Positions 37,262 to 47,101 are shown, numbered from the stretch's first letter. The stretch is DNA of 64,000 nt from Nannocystis pusilla (GCF_026626665.1 NZ_JAPNKE010000002.1:7789168-7853167), one strand, 5' to 3'. Made by a program: numbers and translations. Notes: generated by a model from the sequence alone, not told the origin.

Positions 37262-40030
37262 ATGGAAACTCGCAATCTGTGCATCAGCTCGCTCGTCACG
37301 CTCCTCGCCATAGGCGGCACCATTGAGTCCGCACACGCCGCGACCCCCTTCGCCGCCTTCGAGAGCGGCCAGGTGCGCCCGCTGGCGATGAACCACAGCC
37401 GGACCCGACTTTACGCGGTCAATACCCCCGACAACCGGCTCGAGGTCTACAAGATCAAGAATAGCGGCGCCCTCGAGCACGAGGCGTCGGTACCCGTCGG
37501 ACTCGAGCCCGTCGCCGTCGCCGTGCGGAGCGACGACGAGGTGTGGGTCGTCAACCATCTTTCGGACAGCGTCAGCATCGTCGATGTCGACAGCGCCACT
37601 CTTTATGTCAAGCGCACCCTGCTGGTCGGCGACGAGCCGCGGGATATCGTGTTCGCCGGGCCCGGCAAGTCGCGGGCGTTCATCACCGCGGCGCACCGCG
37701 GCCAGAACGCACCGTTCGACCCGAAGCTCACCACCCCGGGGATCGGCCGCGCCGACGTGTGGGTGTTCAACGCCAACAACCTCGGCAGCAGCCTCGGCGG
37801 CACCCCGCTGACGATCGTCAACCTCTTCAGCGACGTCCCGCGCGCCCTGGCCGTGTCGCCGAACGGCAGCAAGGTCTACGCCGCCTCGTTCGTGTCCGGC
37901 AACCGCACCGCGGTCGTCGCCCTCGGCGTGATCCCCGACGGCGGTCAGGCCGTCGGCGGCATCCCGCTGCCCAACGTCAACCACGCCGGCGTCCCCGAGC
38001 CGGACATGAGCCTCATCGTCAAGTACAACGGCGCGCACTGGGTCGACGAGATCGGCCGCTGGTGGGACAGCAAGATCAAGTTCAACCTGCCCGACAAGGA
38101 CGTGTTCGTCATCGACGCCAACGCGGCCACCCCGGCGGTCCTGCCCGGCAATTCGGGGTTTTACCGCAGCGTCGGCACGGTCATCTTCAACATGATCGTC
38201 AACCCGCTGAACGGGAAGGTCTACGTCAGCAACACCGAGGCGCGCAACGAGGTCCGCTTCGAGGGCCACGGCGACTTCGCCGGCACGACCGTCCGCGGCC
38301 ACACCGTCGACAACCGCATCTCCGTGCTCGGCAGCTCGGGCTCGGTCCAGCCGCGCGACCTCAACAAGCACATCGACCGCGACGACTGCTGCGGCGCGAT
38401 CCCCAACGACACGAACGCCCTCAGCGTCTCGCAGACCCTCGGCATGGCGATCACCGCCAACGGCCGCACGCTCTACACCGCCGTCCTCGGCAACGACAAG
38501 GTCGTGCTCTACGACACCGGCGACCTCGAGGGCGACGACCACTGGCCCGACGAGATCGATCAGATCGCGGTCAGCGGCGGCGGCCCGACCGGCCTGGTGC
38601 TCGACGAGTACCGCGACCGCCTGTACGTCCTGACCCGCTTCGACAACGGCATCTCGATCATCGACACCGACGACCGCGAGGAGGTCGGCCACGTCACCAT
38701 GCACAACCCCGAGCCGCAGTCGCTGGTGGCCGGCCGCCGCTTCCTCTACGACGCCGCGCTCACCTCGAGCCAAGGCGACCAGGCGTGCGCGTCGTGCCAC
38801 ATCTTCGGCGACAAGGACGAGCTCGCGTGGGACCTCGGCGACCCCGACGGCGACGTCACCGACCCGCCGAACATCCTCAAGGACGAGTTCTTCGACTTCC
38901 AGGTCCCGTTCCACCCGAACAAGGGGCCGATGACGACCCAGAGCCTGCGCGGCCTCGCCAACCACGGGCCGATGCACTGGCGCGGCGATCGCAACGGCGA
39001 GGGTCAGGGCGCCAACGCCCAGCCGAACGGCGGCGCCTTCAGCGAGGTCGCGGCCTTTGGCGCCTTCAACGTCGCCTTCGAGGGCCTGCTCGGGCGCGAC
39101 GGGCCGCTGACGGCCCAGCAGATGCAAGCGTTCACCGACTTCCAGCTGCAGGTGATGTACCCGCCGAACCCGATCCGCGCGCTCGACAACAGCCTCAACG
39201 CCGACCAGCAATTCGGCCGCGACTTCTTCATGAACGTCGAGACCTTCTCGTTCGTGCCCGAGCGCAAGTTCACCTGCGAGGGCTGCCACCGCCTCGACCC
39301 GACCGCCAACCCGGGCGAGCCGCACCCCGGCTTCTTCGGCAGCGACGGCGAGCTCGTCGGCGGCGAGTTCTCGCAGACCTTCAAGATCCCCCACCTGCGC
39401 AACATGTACACCAAGGTCGGCACCTTCGGCTTCCCCGGCGGCGACCCCGTCTTCAACGACCCGGACGCCAGCGCCTTCTACGACCCGAGCCACAAGGGCG
39501 ACCAGATCCGCGGCTTCGGCTACACCCACGACGGCTCGAAGGACTCGCCGATGCGCTTCTTCAACGCCTTCGTCGCCACGCCGGTGACCCCGAACGGCTT
39601 CACCGACTTCGAGCAGATGCGCAAGGTCGCCGAGTTCACGTTCGCCTTCGACACCAACTTCAAGCCGATCGTCGGCCAGCAGATCAGCCTCACCGCGAGC
39701 AACGGCGCGGTCGTCGGCCCCCGCATCAACCTGCTGCGCCAGCGCGCCGACGCCGGCGACTGCGACCTGGTCGCCAAGGCCCACGTCGGCGGCCAGGAGC
39801 TCGGCCTCTACTACTCGGGCGGCAGCTACGTCACCAGCTTCTCGGCGATCCCGCCGCTCAGCGACGTCGCGGTGCGCCTGCTGGCCCAGTCGGGCAAGCC
39901 CGTCACCTACACCTGCACCCCGCCCGGCTCGGGCTTCCGCCTCGGCGTCGACCGCGACGGCGACGGCCACCGCGACGGCGACGAGCTGCTGCACCTCAGC
40001 GACCCGGCCGACCCGAACGACACGCCGTGA
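37262..40030 (+). CDS. YVTN beta-propeller / di-haem cytochrome c (MauG/CCP-like) protein
   Basis: 922 aa. Sec signal peptide ending SAHA-ATP. Residues 30-480 are propeller repeats (PNGSKVYAAS, NPLNGKVYVSN, TANGRTLYTAVLGNDKVVLY, DEYRDRLYVLTR). Two c-type haem sites follow: CASCH at 509 and CEGCH at 672, in a cytochrome c peroxidase/MauG-like domain with FKIPHLRNMYTKVGTFGFPG. The end has DRDGDGHRDGDELLHLSDP, a calcium-binding thrombospondin-3/dockerin-like repeat. A periplasmic or surface redox enzyme is expected; substrate unknown. ATG 37262 with its -10 box seven bases away. Frame unbroken. Confidence 0.85.
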   Translation: METRNLCISSLVTLLAIGGTIESAHAATPFAAFESGQVRPLAMNHSRTRLYAVNTPDNRLEVYKIKNSGALEHEASVPVGLEPVAVAVRSDDEVWVVNHLSDSVSIVDVDSATLYVKRTLLVGDEPRDIVFAGPGKSRAFITAAHRGQNAPFDPKLTTPGIGRADVWVFNANNLGSSLGGTPLTIVNLFSDVPRALAVSPNGSKVYAASFVSGNRTAVVALGVIPDGGQAVGGIPLPNVNHAGVPEPDMSLIVKYNGAHWVDEIGRWWDSKIKFNLPDKDVFVIDANAATPAVLPGNSGFYRSVGTVIFNMIVNPLNGKVYVSNTEARNEVRFEGHGDFAGTTVRGHTVDNRISVLGSSGSVQPRDLNKHIDRDDCCGAIPNDTNALSVSQTLGMAITANGRTLYTAVLGNDKVVLYDTGDLEGDDHWPDEIDQIAVSGGGPTGLVLDEYRDRLYVLTRFDNGISIIDTDDREEVGHVTMHNPEPQSLVAGRRFLYDAALTSSQGDQACASCHIFGDKDELAWDLGDPDGDVTDPPNILKDEFFDFQVPFHPNKGPMTTQSLRGLANHGPMHWRGDRNGEGQGANAQPNGGAFSEVAAFGAFNVAFEGLLGRDGPLTAQQMQAFTDFQLQVMYPPNPIRALDNSLNADQQFGRDFFMNVETFSFVPERKFTCEGCHRLDPTANPGEPHPGFFGSDGELVGGEFSQTFKIPHLRNMYTKVGTFGFPGGDPVFNDPDASAFYDPSHKGDQIRGFGYTHDGSKDSPMRFFNAFVATPVTPNGFTDFEQMRKVAEFTFAFDTNFKPIVGQQISLTASNGAVVGPRINLLRQRADAGDCDLVAKAHVGGQELGLYYSGGSYVTSFSAIPPLSDVAVRLLAQSGKPVTYTCTPPGSGFRLGVDRDGDGHRDGDELLHLSDPADPNDTP

Positions 40031-40054
40031 GCCCGCGCGGCGCGGAAACCGACA

Positions 40055-40109
40055 TGTCTTTCGGGACACCCCGGATGTCTCGGGACACCCGAGCATGTCC
40101 CGAGGGACA
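40055..40109. repeat. Cluster of TGTCY palindromes after the cytochrome gene
   Basis: 40055-40068 TGTCT-TTCG-GGACA, a shortened copy at 40076-40087 (TGTCTCGGGACA, loop collapsed), and 40096-40109 TGTCC-CGAG-GGACA. They begin 25 bases after the stop, as expected of tandem terminators or repeat seeding. Confidence 0.8.
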
Positions 40110-40218
40110 GGTAAGACCTCCGCCGATCGCGCCGAGCAGGTGCGCGCCTGTTCAGGCGCGCGCTGACGGCGCGGGAACGCGCCTTGCGTCGCCTTCACCG
40201 CCGGGGGTCGCGAGCTGA

Positions 40219-40224
40219 TATCCT
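40219..40224 (+). promoter_or_regulatory. -10 element TATCCT of the ATPase gene
   Basis: Ends six bases before GTG 40231; likely leaderless start of the three-gene antiporter cluster. Confidence 0.5.
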
Positions 40225-40230
40225 CGGCCT

Positions 40231-42303
40231 GTGATCCTCGACCCTCAGCTCGCCCGGCTGGCTGAGTGGTTCGCGGCGCTCCAGGGACGGGCCGGCGAGC
40301 TGCTCGACCAACGTTTGCGCGGAGATTGCCTCGGCGGCCTGGAACAGGTCGCGTTGACGCTCGAGCAGCAGATGCAGCCGGCGCAGGCGCCGGAGGAGAC
40401 GCTCGTCACTCTGGCGGACGACGACAACCGGCACCCGCTGTCGCGGACGCGCTGGCGCACCGTGCTCGAGCACGAGATCCGCCCGGCCATCCACGCCGCC
40501 CGCGACACCCTCGCCGCCACCGCGACCGCCTTCGACGGCGGCATGGCCGCCGCCGGCCTCTTGACCGATCTCGCGCGCACCGTCGCCGAGGAGCCCGAGC
40601 TCTACTTCCTCGATCGCTCCGCCGAGGACTCCGCCGCCGCCAAGGCCGGGCCGGTCCAGATCGCGGTGCCGCTGCGCCGCTGGCTCGAAGAGATGTTCGC
40701 CGAGCCGGTGCGCGGCCTCGTCATCGAGCTCACCCGCCGCGCCGCCGCCCTCGCCCGCGACGCCGCCGCCGAGCTCGAGCGCATCGAGACCGTCCTCGAC
40801 TACCACCTCTTCATCGTCGAGGACAGCCGCGAGGTCGAGGCCCGCGACGAGTCGGCCCACACCGGCCTCGGCCACGCGATCCGCCTGGTCCGCACGCTGT
40901 CCGAGCGCAGCGCTCGCGACGTCCGGCGCCTGTTCGCGTGGTTCGTCGGCGAGAGCTCCGCGCGCATGGACGACGCCCTCGCCCCGCTGCGCACGCACCG
41001 GCCCGACGAGCTCATGCAGCAGCTCGAGGCGCGGGCCGCCCGGTCGCGGCCGTCGTGGCTGCGGGCCCAGCGCGACCGCGCCCGCTTCGGCGCCTCGGCC
41101 CTCTACACCCGCGCCGCGCCGCTGGTCCGCGAGCTCGCCCAGGACGTCCGCCGCACCTTCACCGGCGAGGGCCCGCGCGTCGGCTACTGGGACCTCCTGA
41201 TCGCCGGAGACGACCGCGCCAGCAGCCTGCCCGCGATCTACCGCCGCCTGTTCGGCGAGGTCCCGCTCGGCCTGTCCGACCTCTACCAGCGGCGCCCGCG
41301 CCTCGAGGCCCCGTGCCGCAAGGTCTTCGAGACCTGGCTCGAGGGGCAGCGCACCGCCCTGCTCGTCACCGGCGACCGCGGCGCCGGCAAGCGCACCCTC
41401 GTCAACCGCGTGCGCGCCGAGCTGCACGGCGAGCTGCCGATGCACTGGATCTCGATGGGCCCGCACCTGGCCAGCGAGGCCCGCCTGTGCGCCGCCCTGT
41501 GCGAGGTCACCGGCGCCCCCTACGCCGCCAGCTTCGCCGAGTTTTCCCGCGTCGTCCCGCTGGTCGGCAAGCGGCGCGTGCTGATCCTCGAGAACGCCGA
41601 GCAGCTGTTCGTGCGCACCCCCGAGGGCCTCGCGCGCATGCAGGCCTTCCTCGACATGGTCCGCGTCACCGACGAGGCCATGCTGTGGATCGTGCTGATG
41701 GCCGCGCCCGCCGCGACGCTGCTGGAGACCTGCCTGCGGCTGCCGCTCTACTTCGGCCAGGTGGTCGAGGTGCCGGCCGAGTCCGGTCGCTTCATCGAGA
41801 ACATGATCCGCTCGCGCCACCGCGTCAGCGGCTTCGGCCTGCGCTTCCGCGAGCGCCGCGCCCCCGCGCTGCAGCGCCTGCGGCGGCCCTTCACCCGCGC
41901 CGACATGCTGCCCGACCCGGGCGAGGAGTGGTTCGCCGACCTCGAGCGCATGTGCGCCGGCAACCTGCGCCAGGCCCTCGACTACTGGCTGCTCTCGGCC
42001 CGCCTCGATGTGAAGACCGAGCACGACATCCTCGTGCGTCCGCTGCCGCGCCGCCGCGGCACCGCCCTGAACGACCTGTCGCTGTCGCAGCGGCAGGTGC
42101 TGGTCAGCCTGGTCCAGCACGGCGCGCTGACCGAGACGCAGCTGCAGGAGATCGTGCGCAGCGGCGGCGGGATCGGCCCCGAGATCGACGACCTGCGCCG
42201 CCGCCACCTCGTCGATCAGGGCGGCCCCGGCGGCTTCCTCACCCTCCGCTCCACCGCCGTCGGCCCCGTCACCCACGACCTCCGCTGGCGCAGCATGATC
42301 TGA
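40231..42303 (+). CDS. AAA-type P-loop ATPase with winged-helix-like C-terminus
   Basis: 690 aa. The first 290 residues are helical, Arg/Ala/Glu rich and probably coiled. Walker A is GDRGAGKRT (381-389) and Walker B RVLILENAEQLF (448-459), then a STAND/ORC-like lid with RFIENMIRSRHRVSGFGLRF. The end (LSLSQRQVLVSLVQHGALTE, LRRRHLVDQGGPGGFL) looks like a winged helix. The antiporter gene starts 24 bases after the stop, so a joint transcript is likely. Closest described type is AAA ATPases of the ExeA/ORC kind; a role in sensing or assembling the antiporters is inference. Confidence 0.65.
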   Translation: MILDPQLARLAEWFAALQGRAGELLDQRLRGDCLGGLEQVALTLEQQMQPAQAPEETLVTLADDDNRHPLSRTRWRTVLEHEIRPAIHAARDTLAATATAFDGGMAAAGLLTDLARTVAEEPELYFLDRSAEDSAAAKAGPVQIAVPLRRWLEEMFAEPVRGLVIELTRRAAALARDAAAELERIETVLDYHLFIVEDSREVEARDESAHTGLGHAIRLVRTLSERSARDVRRLFAWFVGESSARMDDALAPLRTHRPDELMQQLEARAARSRPSWLRAQRDRARFGASALYTRAAPLVRELAQDVRRTFTGEGPRVGYWDLLIAGDDRASSLPAIYRRLFGEVPLGLSDLYQRRPRLEAPCRKVFETWLEGQRTALLVTGDRGAGKRTLVNRVRAELHGELPMHWISMGPHLASEARLCAALCEVTGAPYAASFAEFSRVVPLVGKRRVLILENAEQLFVRTPEGLARMQAFLDMVRVTDEAMLWIVLMAAPAATLLETCLRLPLYFGQVVEVPAESGRFIENMIRSRHRVSGFGLRFRERRAPALQRLRRPFTRADMLPDPGEEWFADLERMCAGNLRQALDYWLLSARLDVKTEHDILVRPLPRRRGTALNDLSLSQRQVLVSLVQHGALTETQLQEIVRSGGGIGPEIDDLRRRHLVDQGGPGGFLTLRSTAVGPVTHDLRWRSMI

Positions 42304-42326
42304 CCTTCGGACCTGTCCTGAGCATC

Positions 42327-44579
42327 ATGGTCTTTGAAACAGCCGCAACTCTGCTGACGGAGACGGCCGCCGAGGCCGGCGAGGCCGGGCAAGCCGTCCT
42401 CAAGTCGCTCGGGCACCACGCGGTGTTCCTGCTGCTACTGCAACTGGCGGTGCTCCTGGCGACCGCGCGGCTGCTCGGCGAGCTGCTGCGCAAGCTCAAG
42501 CAGCCGGCCGTGATCGGCGAGCTGGCCGCCGGGGTGCTGCTCGGGCCGTCGGTGCTGGGCGCGCTGGCGCCCGAGCTGCAGCACTACATCTTTCCGCGCG
42601 ACCAGCACCAGGCCGACCTGCTGTCGGTGGTGTCGTGGCTCGGCGTCCTCTTCCTCATCATCGTCACCGGCCTCGAGACCGACATCGGCCTCATCAAGCG
42701 CCGGGGCAAGAGCGCGCTCCTGATCTCGAGCTGCGGGATCACCATCCCGCTGATCGCCGGCGCCACCTTCGGCTGGTACCTGCCCGAGGTCTACCTGGCC
42801 GACCCGAGCAAGCGCCTGGTGTTCGCGCTGTTCATGGCGGTGTCGATGAGCATCTGCGCGGTCCCGGTGATCGCCAAGGTGCTGATGGACCTCAAGCTGA
42901 TCCGGCGCGACATCGGCCAGCTGATCCTCGCCTCGGCGATGACCGACGACACCGTCGGGTGGATCCTCCTCGCCGTCGTCGCCGGCCTCGCCACCGCCGG
43001 CCAGGTCGACCCGATCTCCGTCGCCGAGGCCGTGGGCGGCGCGCTGGTGTTCCTCGGCGTGATGCTCACCGTCGGCGTGCCGATCGTCGCCCGCATCATC
43101 TCCGGCGTGGACCGGCGGATCGGCGGCGTCAACGCCCAGACCTCGCTGGTCATCGCCCTCGCGCTCGGGGCCGCCGCGCTGACGCATCAGATGGGCATCG
43201 AGGCGGTGCTGGGCGCCTTCGCCGTCGGCATCCTCGCCGGCCAGGCGCCGCGGTTCCGCCGCGAGGTCGGCCACACCCTCGAGGTCGTCACCGCCAGCTT
43301 CCTCGCCCCGATCTTCTTCGCCTCCGCCGGCGTCAAGGTCGACCTCGCGCGGCTCGCCAACCAGGAGGTCGCGCTCGTCGGCCTCGGCGTGCTCGGGCTC
43401 GCGTGCGCGTGCAAGATCACCGGCGTCTACGTCGGCGCCGCCTTCGCCCGCCTGTCGCACTGGGAGCGGCTGGCCATGGGCTTCGGCATGAACGCCCGCG
43501 GGGCGATGGAGATCGTCGTCGCCACCGTCGGCCTCGGCCTCGGCATCCTCACCATCGAGCTCTACTCGATCATCGTCATGGTAGCGATCGTGACCTCGAT
43601 GATGGCGCCGCCGATGCTGCGGTGGGCGCTGTCGCGGGTGAAGATGGGCGAGAGCGAGGCCAAGCGGCTCGAGGCCGAGGCGATCGCCGCCAGCAGCTTC
43701 GTGCGGCAGATCCGGCGCGTCCTCCTGGTCAGCCGGCACGCGCACAGCGTCGACCTGCCGGCGCAGATCGTCGGCTACCTCAGCCACGAGCAGCCGATCG
43801 AGGTGACCGCCGTGTACGCCCGCCCGCAGGCGGTGAAGACCTCGTGGTGGCAGTTCTGGAGCCGCCGCGGGCGCCGCTACGCGGCCGTCGGCGCCAAGGC
43901 GCTGGAGCGGCTGGCCCGGCCGTTGCGGCTGCTCAAGGGCTCGCGGCCCGAGCTCAAGATCATCAGCGACCCCGACCCGGCCGAGCAGGTGTTGACCGAG
44001 GCGCACCGCGACTACGAGCTGCTGGTGCTGGGCGAGGTCCACCGCGGCACCGAGTCGCTGTTCGGGCCGATGGCCGACCGCATCGTCCACAAGGCCCCGT
44101 GCCCGACCCTCATCGTGCGCGAGCCGGCGCGCGAGCTCGGGTCCGGGCAGCCGACGCTGTACCGCCTGTGGTCGCCGCGGAAGATCCTCGTGCCCACCGT
44201 CGGCACCGAGTACAGCAAGAACGCCGTCGAGCTCGCGGCTGTCCTCGCGGCCAGCACCAAGGCCGAGGTCACGATCCTCCACATCTCGCGCACCGGCTCG
44301 AACGACGTCGAGACCGCGCGGCCGCACGAGATCGGCGCGCAGATCGTCGCCCGCGAGGCCGAGCGGGCCAAGAAGTTCGGCGCCAGCGTCGAGACCGTCG
44401 TCATGGAGGGCATGAGGCCCGAGGAGGACATCGTCCGCCTCGCCGCGCAGGGGAGCTTCGACCTCATCGTGCTCGGCAGCAGCCTGCGCGCCGTCTCGAC
44501 CCGCGCCTTCTTCGGCCACCGCGTCGAGAGCGTGCTGAAGCACGCCCCCTGCCCGGTCGTGCTGCTCAGCGCCGGTTGA
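42327..44579 (+). CDS. Monovalent cation/proton antiporter (CPA2/KefB-like) fused to UspA domains, copy 1
   Basis: 750 aa. Residues 25-430 are a CPA2 exchanger of about twelve helices: LKQPAVIGELAAGVLLGPSV, TGLETDIGLIKRRG, the ion-binding AMTDDTVGWILLAVVAGL, GFGMNARGAMEIVVATVGLG. The soluble C-terminal 300 residues contain two universal-stress-protein-like modules (VRQIRRVLLVSRHAHSVDLP; RKILVPTVGTEYSKNAVELA ... IVLGSSLRAVSTRAFFGHRV ... PCPVVLLSAG) with the ATP-binding G-x-G/S-R type motif. Likely exchanges Na+ or K+ for H+ under control of nucleotide or stress ligand. A close paralog follows directly. Confidence 0.88.
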   Translation: MVFETAATLLTETAAEAGEAGQAVLKSLGHHAVFLLLLQLAVLLATARLLGELLRKLKQPAVIGELAAGVLLGPSVLGALAPELQHYIFPRDQHQADLLSVVSWLGVLFLIIVTGLETDIGLIKRRGKSALLISSCGITIPLIAGATFGWYLPEVYLADPSKRLVFALFMAVSMSICAVPVIAKVLMDLKLIRRDIGQLILASAMTDDTVGWILLAVVAGLATAGQVDPISVAEAVGGALVFLGVMLTVGVPIVARIISGVDRRIGGVNAQTSLVIALALGAAALTHQMGIEAVLGAFAVGILAGQAPRFRREVGHTLEVVTASFLAPIFFASAGVKVDLARLANQEVALVGLGVLGLACACKITGVYVGAAFARLSHWERLAMGFGMNARGAMEIVVATVGLGLGILTIELYSIIVMVAIVTSMMAPPMLRWALSRVKMGESEAKRLEAEAIAASSFVRQIRRVLLVSRHAHSVDLPAQIVGYLSHEQPIEVTAVYARPQAVKTSWWQFWSRRGRRYAAVGAKALERLARPLRLLKGSRPELKIISDPDPAEQVLTEAHRDYELLVLGEVHRGTESLFGPMADRIVHKAPCPTLIVREPARELGSGQPTLYRLWSPRKILVPTVGTEYSKNAVELAAVLAASTKAEVTILHISRTGSNDVETARPHEIGAQIVAREAERAKKFGASVETVVMEGMRPEEDIVRLAAQGSFDLIVLGSSLRAVSTRAFFGHRVESVLKHAPCPVVLLSAG

Positions 44580-44637
44580 AGCTCGCGGGCCCGGCTCGAA
44601 ATAGCGCCGCTGCGGCGCGCTTCACGAACAGCGCTTC

Positions 44638-47031
44638 GTGATACACCGAAAGGGCAAGAATCACCGTCGCTACGGGTCTCGCCGGGGACCTCGCGGCATC
44701 GAGCCCTCCCGGACGCGTCCTGAGCGGACCCAAGGGACCTGTGACCGCGACCATGTCCTTCTGCGCCCCCTCGCGTCCTCGTTCGACCTCACCTCTCTCT
44801 TCGCGGCCCTGAGCGACACCGCCGAGGCTGCGGCGTCGACCGCCGTCATCAAGGGCCTCGCGCACCACGCGGTGCTGATGCTGCTCGTGCAGATCGCCGT
44901 GCTGCTGGCGATGGCGCGCTTCCTCGGCGAGATCATGCGCAAGTTGAAGCAGCCGCCGGTGGTCGGCGAGCTGATGGCGGGCGTCGTGCTCGGCCCGTCG
45001 ATCCTCGGCCTCGTGTGGCCCGAGGCGCAGCACACCCTGTTCCCGAAGGACCAGCACCTGGCCGATCTGCTGGCCGCGATCTCGTGGATCGGCGTGCTCT
45101 TCCTGCTGATCTGCACCGGCCTCGAGACCGACCTCGGCCTCATCAAGCGGCGGGGCAAGACGGCGCTGATGATCTCGGCCGGCGGCATCCTCGTCCCGTT
45201 CGCCACCGGCTTCGCGCTCGGCGAGATGTTGCCGGAGGCCTACCTCGCCAACCCTGACGCGCGGCTGGTGTTCAGCCTGTTCATGGCGGTGGCGATGAGC
45301 ATCTCGGCGGTGCCGGTGATCGCCAAGGTGCTGATGGACCTCAAGCTGATCCGGCGCGACATCGGTCAGCTGATCCTGGCGGCGGCGATGACCGACGACA
45401 CGATCGGTTGGATCCTCCTCGCCGTCGTCGCCGGCCTGGCCAAGACCGGCGTGGTCGACGTCGTCACCGCCTTGAAGTCGATCGGCGGCGCGGTGGTGTT
45501 CATGCTGTTCGCCTTCACGCTCGGCGCGCCGCTGATCGCCCGGGTCATGGCCACCGTCGACAAGCGGTTCGGCGGCTCCGGCTCGCAGATGTCGCTGGTG
45601 CTCGCGCTCGCGTTCGCCACCGCCGCCTTGACCCACGAGATGGGCATCGAGGCCGTGCTCGGCGCCTTCACCGTCGGCATCCTCGCCGGCCAGGCCCCGC
45701 GGTTCCGCCACGAGGTCGCGCACACCCTCGAGCTCGTCACCGCCAGCTTCCTCGCCCCGATCTTCTTCGCCTCGGCCGGCGTCAAGGTCGACCTCATGCG
45801 CCTCGCCGACCCGGACGTCGCCACCGTCGGCGCGATCGTCCTCGGCATCGCCTGCTTCGGCAAGTTCGTCGGTTGTTACCTCGGCGCCTGGGTCTGCGGG
45901 ATCTCCCACTGGGAGCGGCTCGCGCTCGGCTCCGGCATGAACGCCCGCGGCGCCATGGAGATCATCGTCGCCACCATCGGCCTCAGCCTCGGCGTCCTCA
46001 GCGTCGAGATGTACTCGATCGTCGTCATGGTAGCGATCGCCACCTCGCTGATGGCCCCGCCGCTCCTGCGCTACACCCTCTCGAAGGTCAAGATGGGCGA
46101 GAGCGAGGCCAAGCGGCTCGAGATGGAGGCGCTGGCGGCCAGCAGCTTCATCCGCCAGGTGCGGCGCGTCCTCATGGTCAGCCGCAACGCCCACAGCGTC
46201 GACTTGCCGGCGCAGATCCTCGGCTACCTCAGCCACGAGCAGCCGATCGAGGTCACCGCCGTGTACGCCTGCCCGCAGGCGGTGAAGACCCCGTGGTGGC
46301 GCGGCCTGGCGCGTCGCGTGCGGCGCTACCACGCCACCGGCGCCAAGGCGCTCGAGCGGATCGGTCGGCCGCTGCGGCTGCTCAAGGGTTCGCGGCCCGA
46401 GCTCAAGCTGATCACCGACGTCGACCCGGCCGAGCAGGTGCTGGCCGAGGCCGCGCGCGACTACGAGCTGCTGGTGCTCGGCGAGACCCAGCGCAGCACC
46501 GAGGCGCTGTTCGGGCCGGTGGCCGACCGCATCATCCACAAGTCGCCGTGCCCGACCCTGATCGTGCGCGAGCCGGCGCCCAAGATCGCCAAGGGCGAGA
46601 AGCCGCCGCTCTACCGCGTGTGGTCGCCGAAGAAGATCCTCGTGCCCACCGTCGGCACCGAGTACAGCAAGAACGCCGTCGAGCTGGCCGCGGTGCTGGC
46701 GACCAGCACCAGGGCCGAGGTCACCATCATCCACATCTCGCGCACCGGTTCGAACGACGTCGACATCGCCCGGCCGCACGAGATCGGCGCCCAGATCGTC
46801 GCGCGCGAGGCCGAGCGGGCCAAGAAGTTCGGCGCCAGCGTCGAGACCGTCGTCATGGAGGGCGCGCGGCCCGAGGAGGACATCGTCCGCGTGGCCGCGC
46901 AGGGCGGCTACGACCTCCTGATCATCGGCAGCAGCCTGCGCGCCGTCTCGGCCCGCGCCTTCTTCGGCCACCGCGTCGAGAGCCTGCTGAAGAACGCGCC
47001 CTGCCCGGTCGTCCTGCTCAGCGCCGGCTGA
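44638..47031 (+). CDS. Monovalent cation/proton antiporter (CPA2/KefB-like) fused to UspA domains, copy 2
   Basis: Tandem paralog of the gene at 42327 with the same plan and long identical stretches (VLMDLKLIRRDIGQLIL, VKMGESEAKRLE, YLSHEQPIEVTAVYA, VPTVGTEYSKNAVELAAVLA). The ion site AMTDDTIGWILLAVVAGL is intact. Differences concentrate in the helix-6/7 loop and the first UspA module. The start is uncertain: GTG 44638 opens the frame but the first 50 residues are not protein-like; homology begins near LTSLFAALSDTAEAA. A nearby ATG at 44752 is out of frame, so a lost base near the start is possible. About 740-797 aa. Confidence 0.85.
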   Translation: MIHRKGKNHRRYGSRRGPRGIEPSRTRPERTQGTCDRDHVLLRPLASSFDLTSLFAALSDTAEAAASTAVIKGLAHHAVLMLLVQIAVLLAMARFLGEIMRKLKQPPVVGELMAGVVLGPSILGLVWPEAQHTLFPKDQHLADLLAAISWIGVLFLLICTGLETDLGLIKRRGKTALMISAGGILVPFATGFALGEMLPEAYLANPDARLVFSLFMAVAMSISAVPVIAKVLMDLKLIRRDIGQLILAAAMTDDTIGWILLAVVAGLAKTGVVDVVTALKSIGGAVVFMLFAFTLGAPLIARVMATVDKRFGGSGSQMSLVLALAFATAALTHEMGIEAVLGAFTVGILAGQAPRFRHEVAHTLELVTASFLAPIFFASAGVKVDLMRLADPDVATVGAIVLGIACFGKFVGCYLGAWVCGISHWERLALGSGMNARGAMEIIVATIGLSLGVLSVEMYSIVVMVAIATSLMAPPLLRYTLSKVKMGESEAKRLEMEALAASSFIRQVRRVLMVSRNAHSVDLPAQILGYLSHEQPIEVTAVYACPQAVKTPWWRGLARRVRRYHATGAKALERIGRPLRLLKGSRPELKLITDVDPAEQVLAEAARDYELLVLGETQRSTEALFGPVADRIIHKSPCPTLIVREPAPKIAKGEKPPLYRVWSPKKILVPTVGTEYSKNAVELAAVLATSTRAEVTIIHISRTGSNDVDIARPHEIGAQIVAREAERAKKFGASVETVVMEGARPEEDIVRVAAQGGYDLLIIGSSLRAVSARAFFGHRVESLLKNAPCPVVLLSAG

Positions 47032-47051
47032 TCGCTACGGCCGATAAAACG

Positions 47052-47101
47052 AAGGGACATGCCCTCGCGGGCATGTCCCTTATTTCATGTCCCGAGGGTC
47101 A
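47052..47101. terminator. Long palindrome between convergent genes, candidate bidirectional terminator
   Basis: Thirteen-base perfect arms, AAGGGACATGCCC (47052-47064) and its complement (47069-47081), loop TCGC. It contains the GGACA/TGTCC core in reversed order. A degenerate standard copy (TGTCC-CGAG-GGTCA) follows at 47088-47101. The stem ends in A on one side and T on the other. It lies 20 bases after the antiporter stop and about 40 from the convergent lipoprotein stop. Confidence 0.75.
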
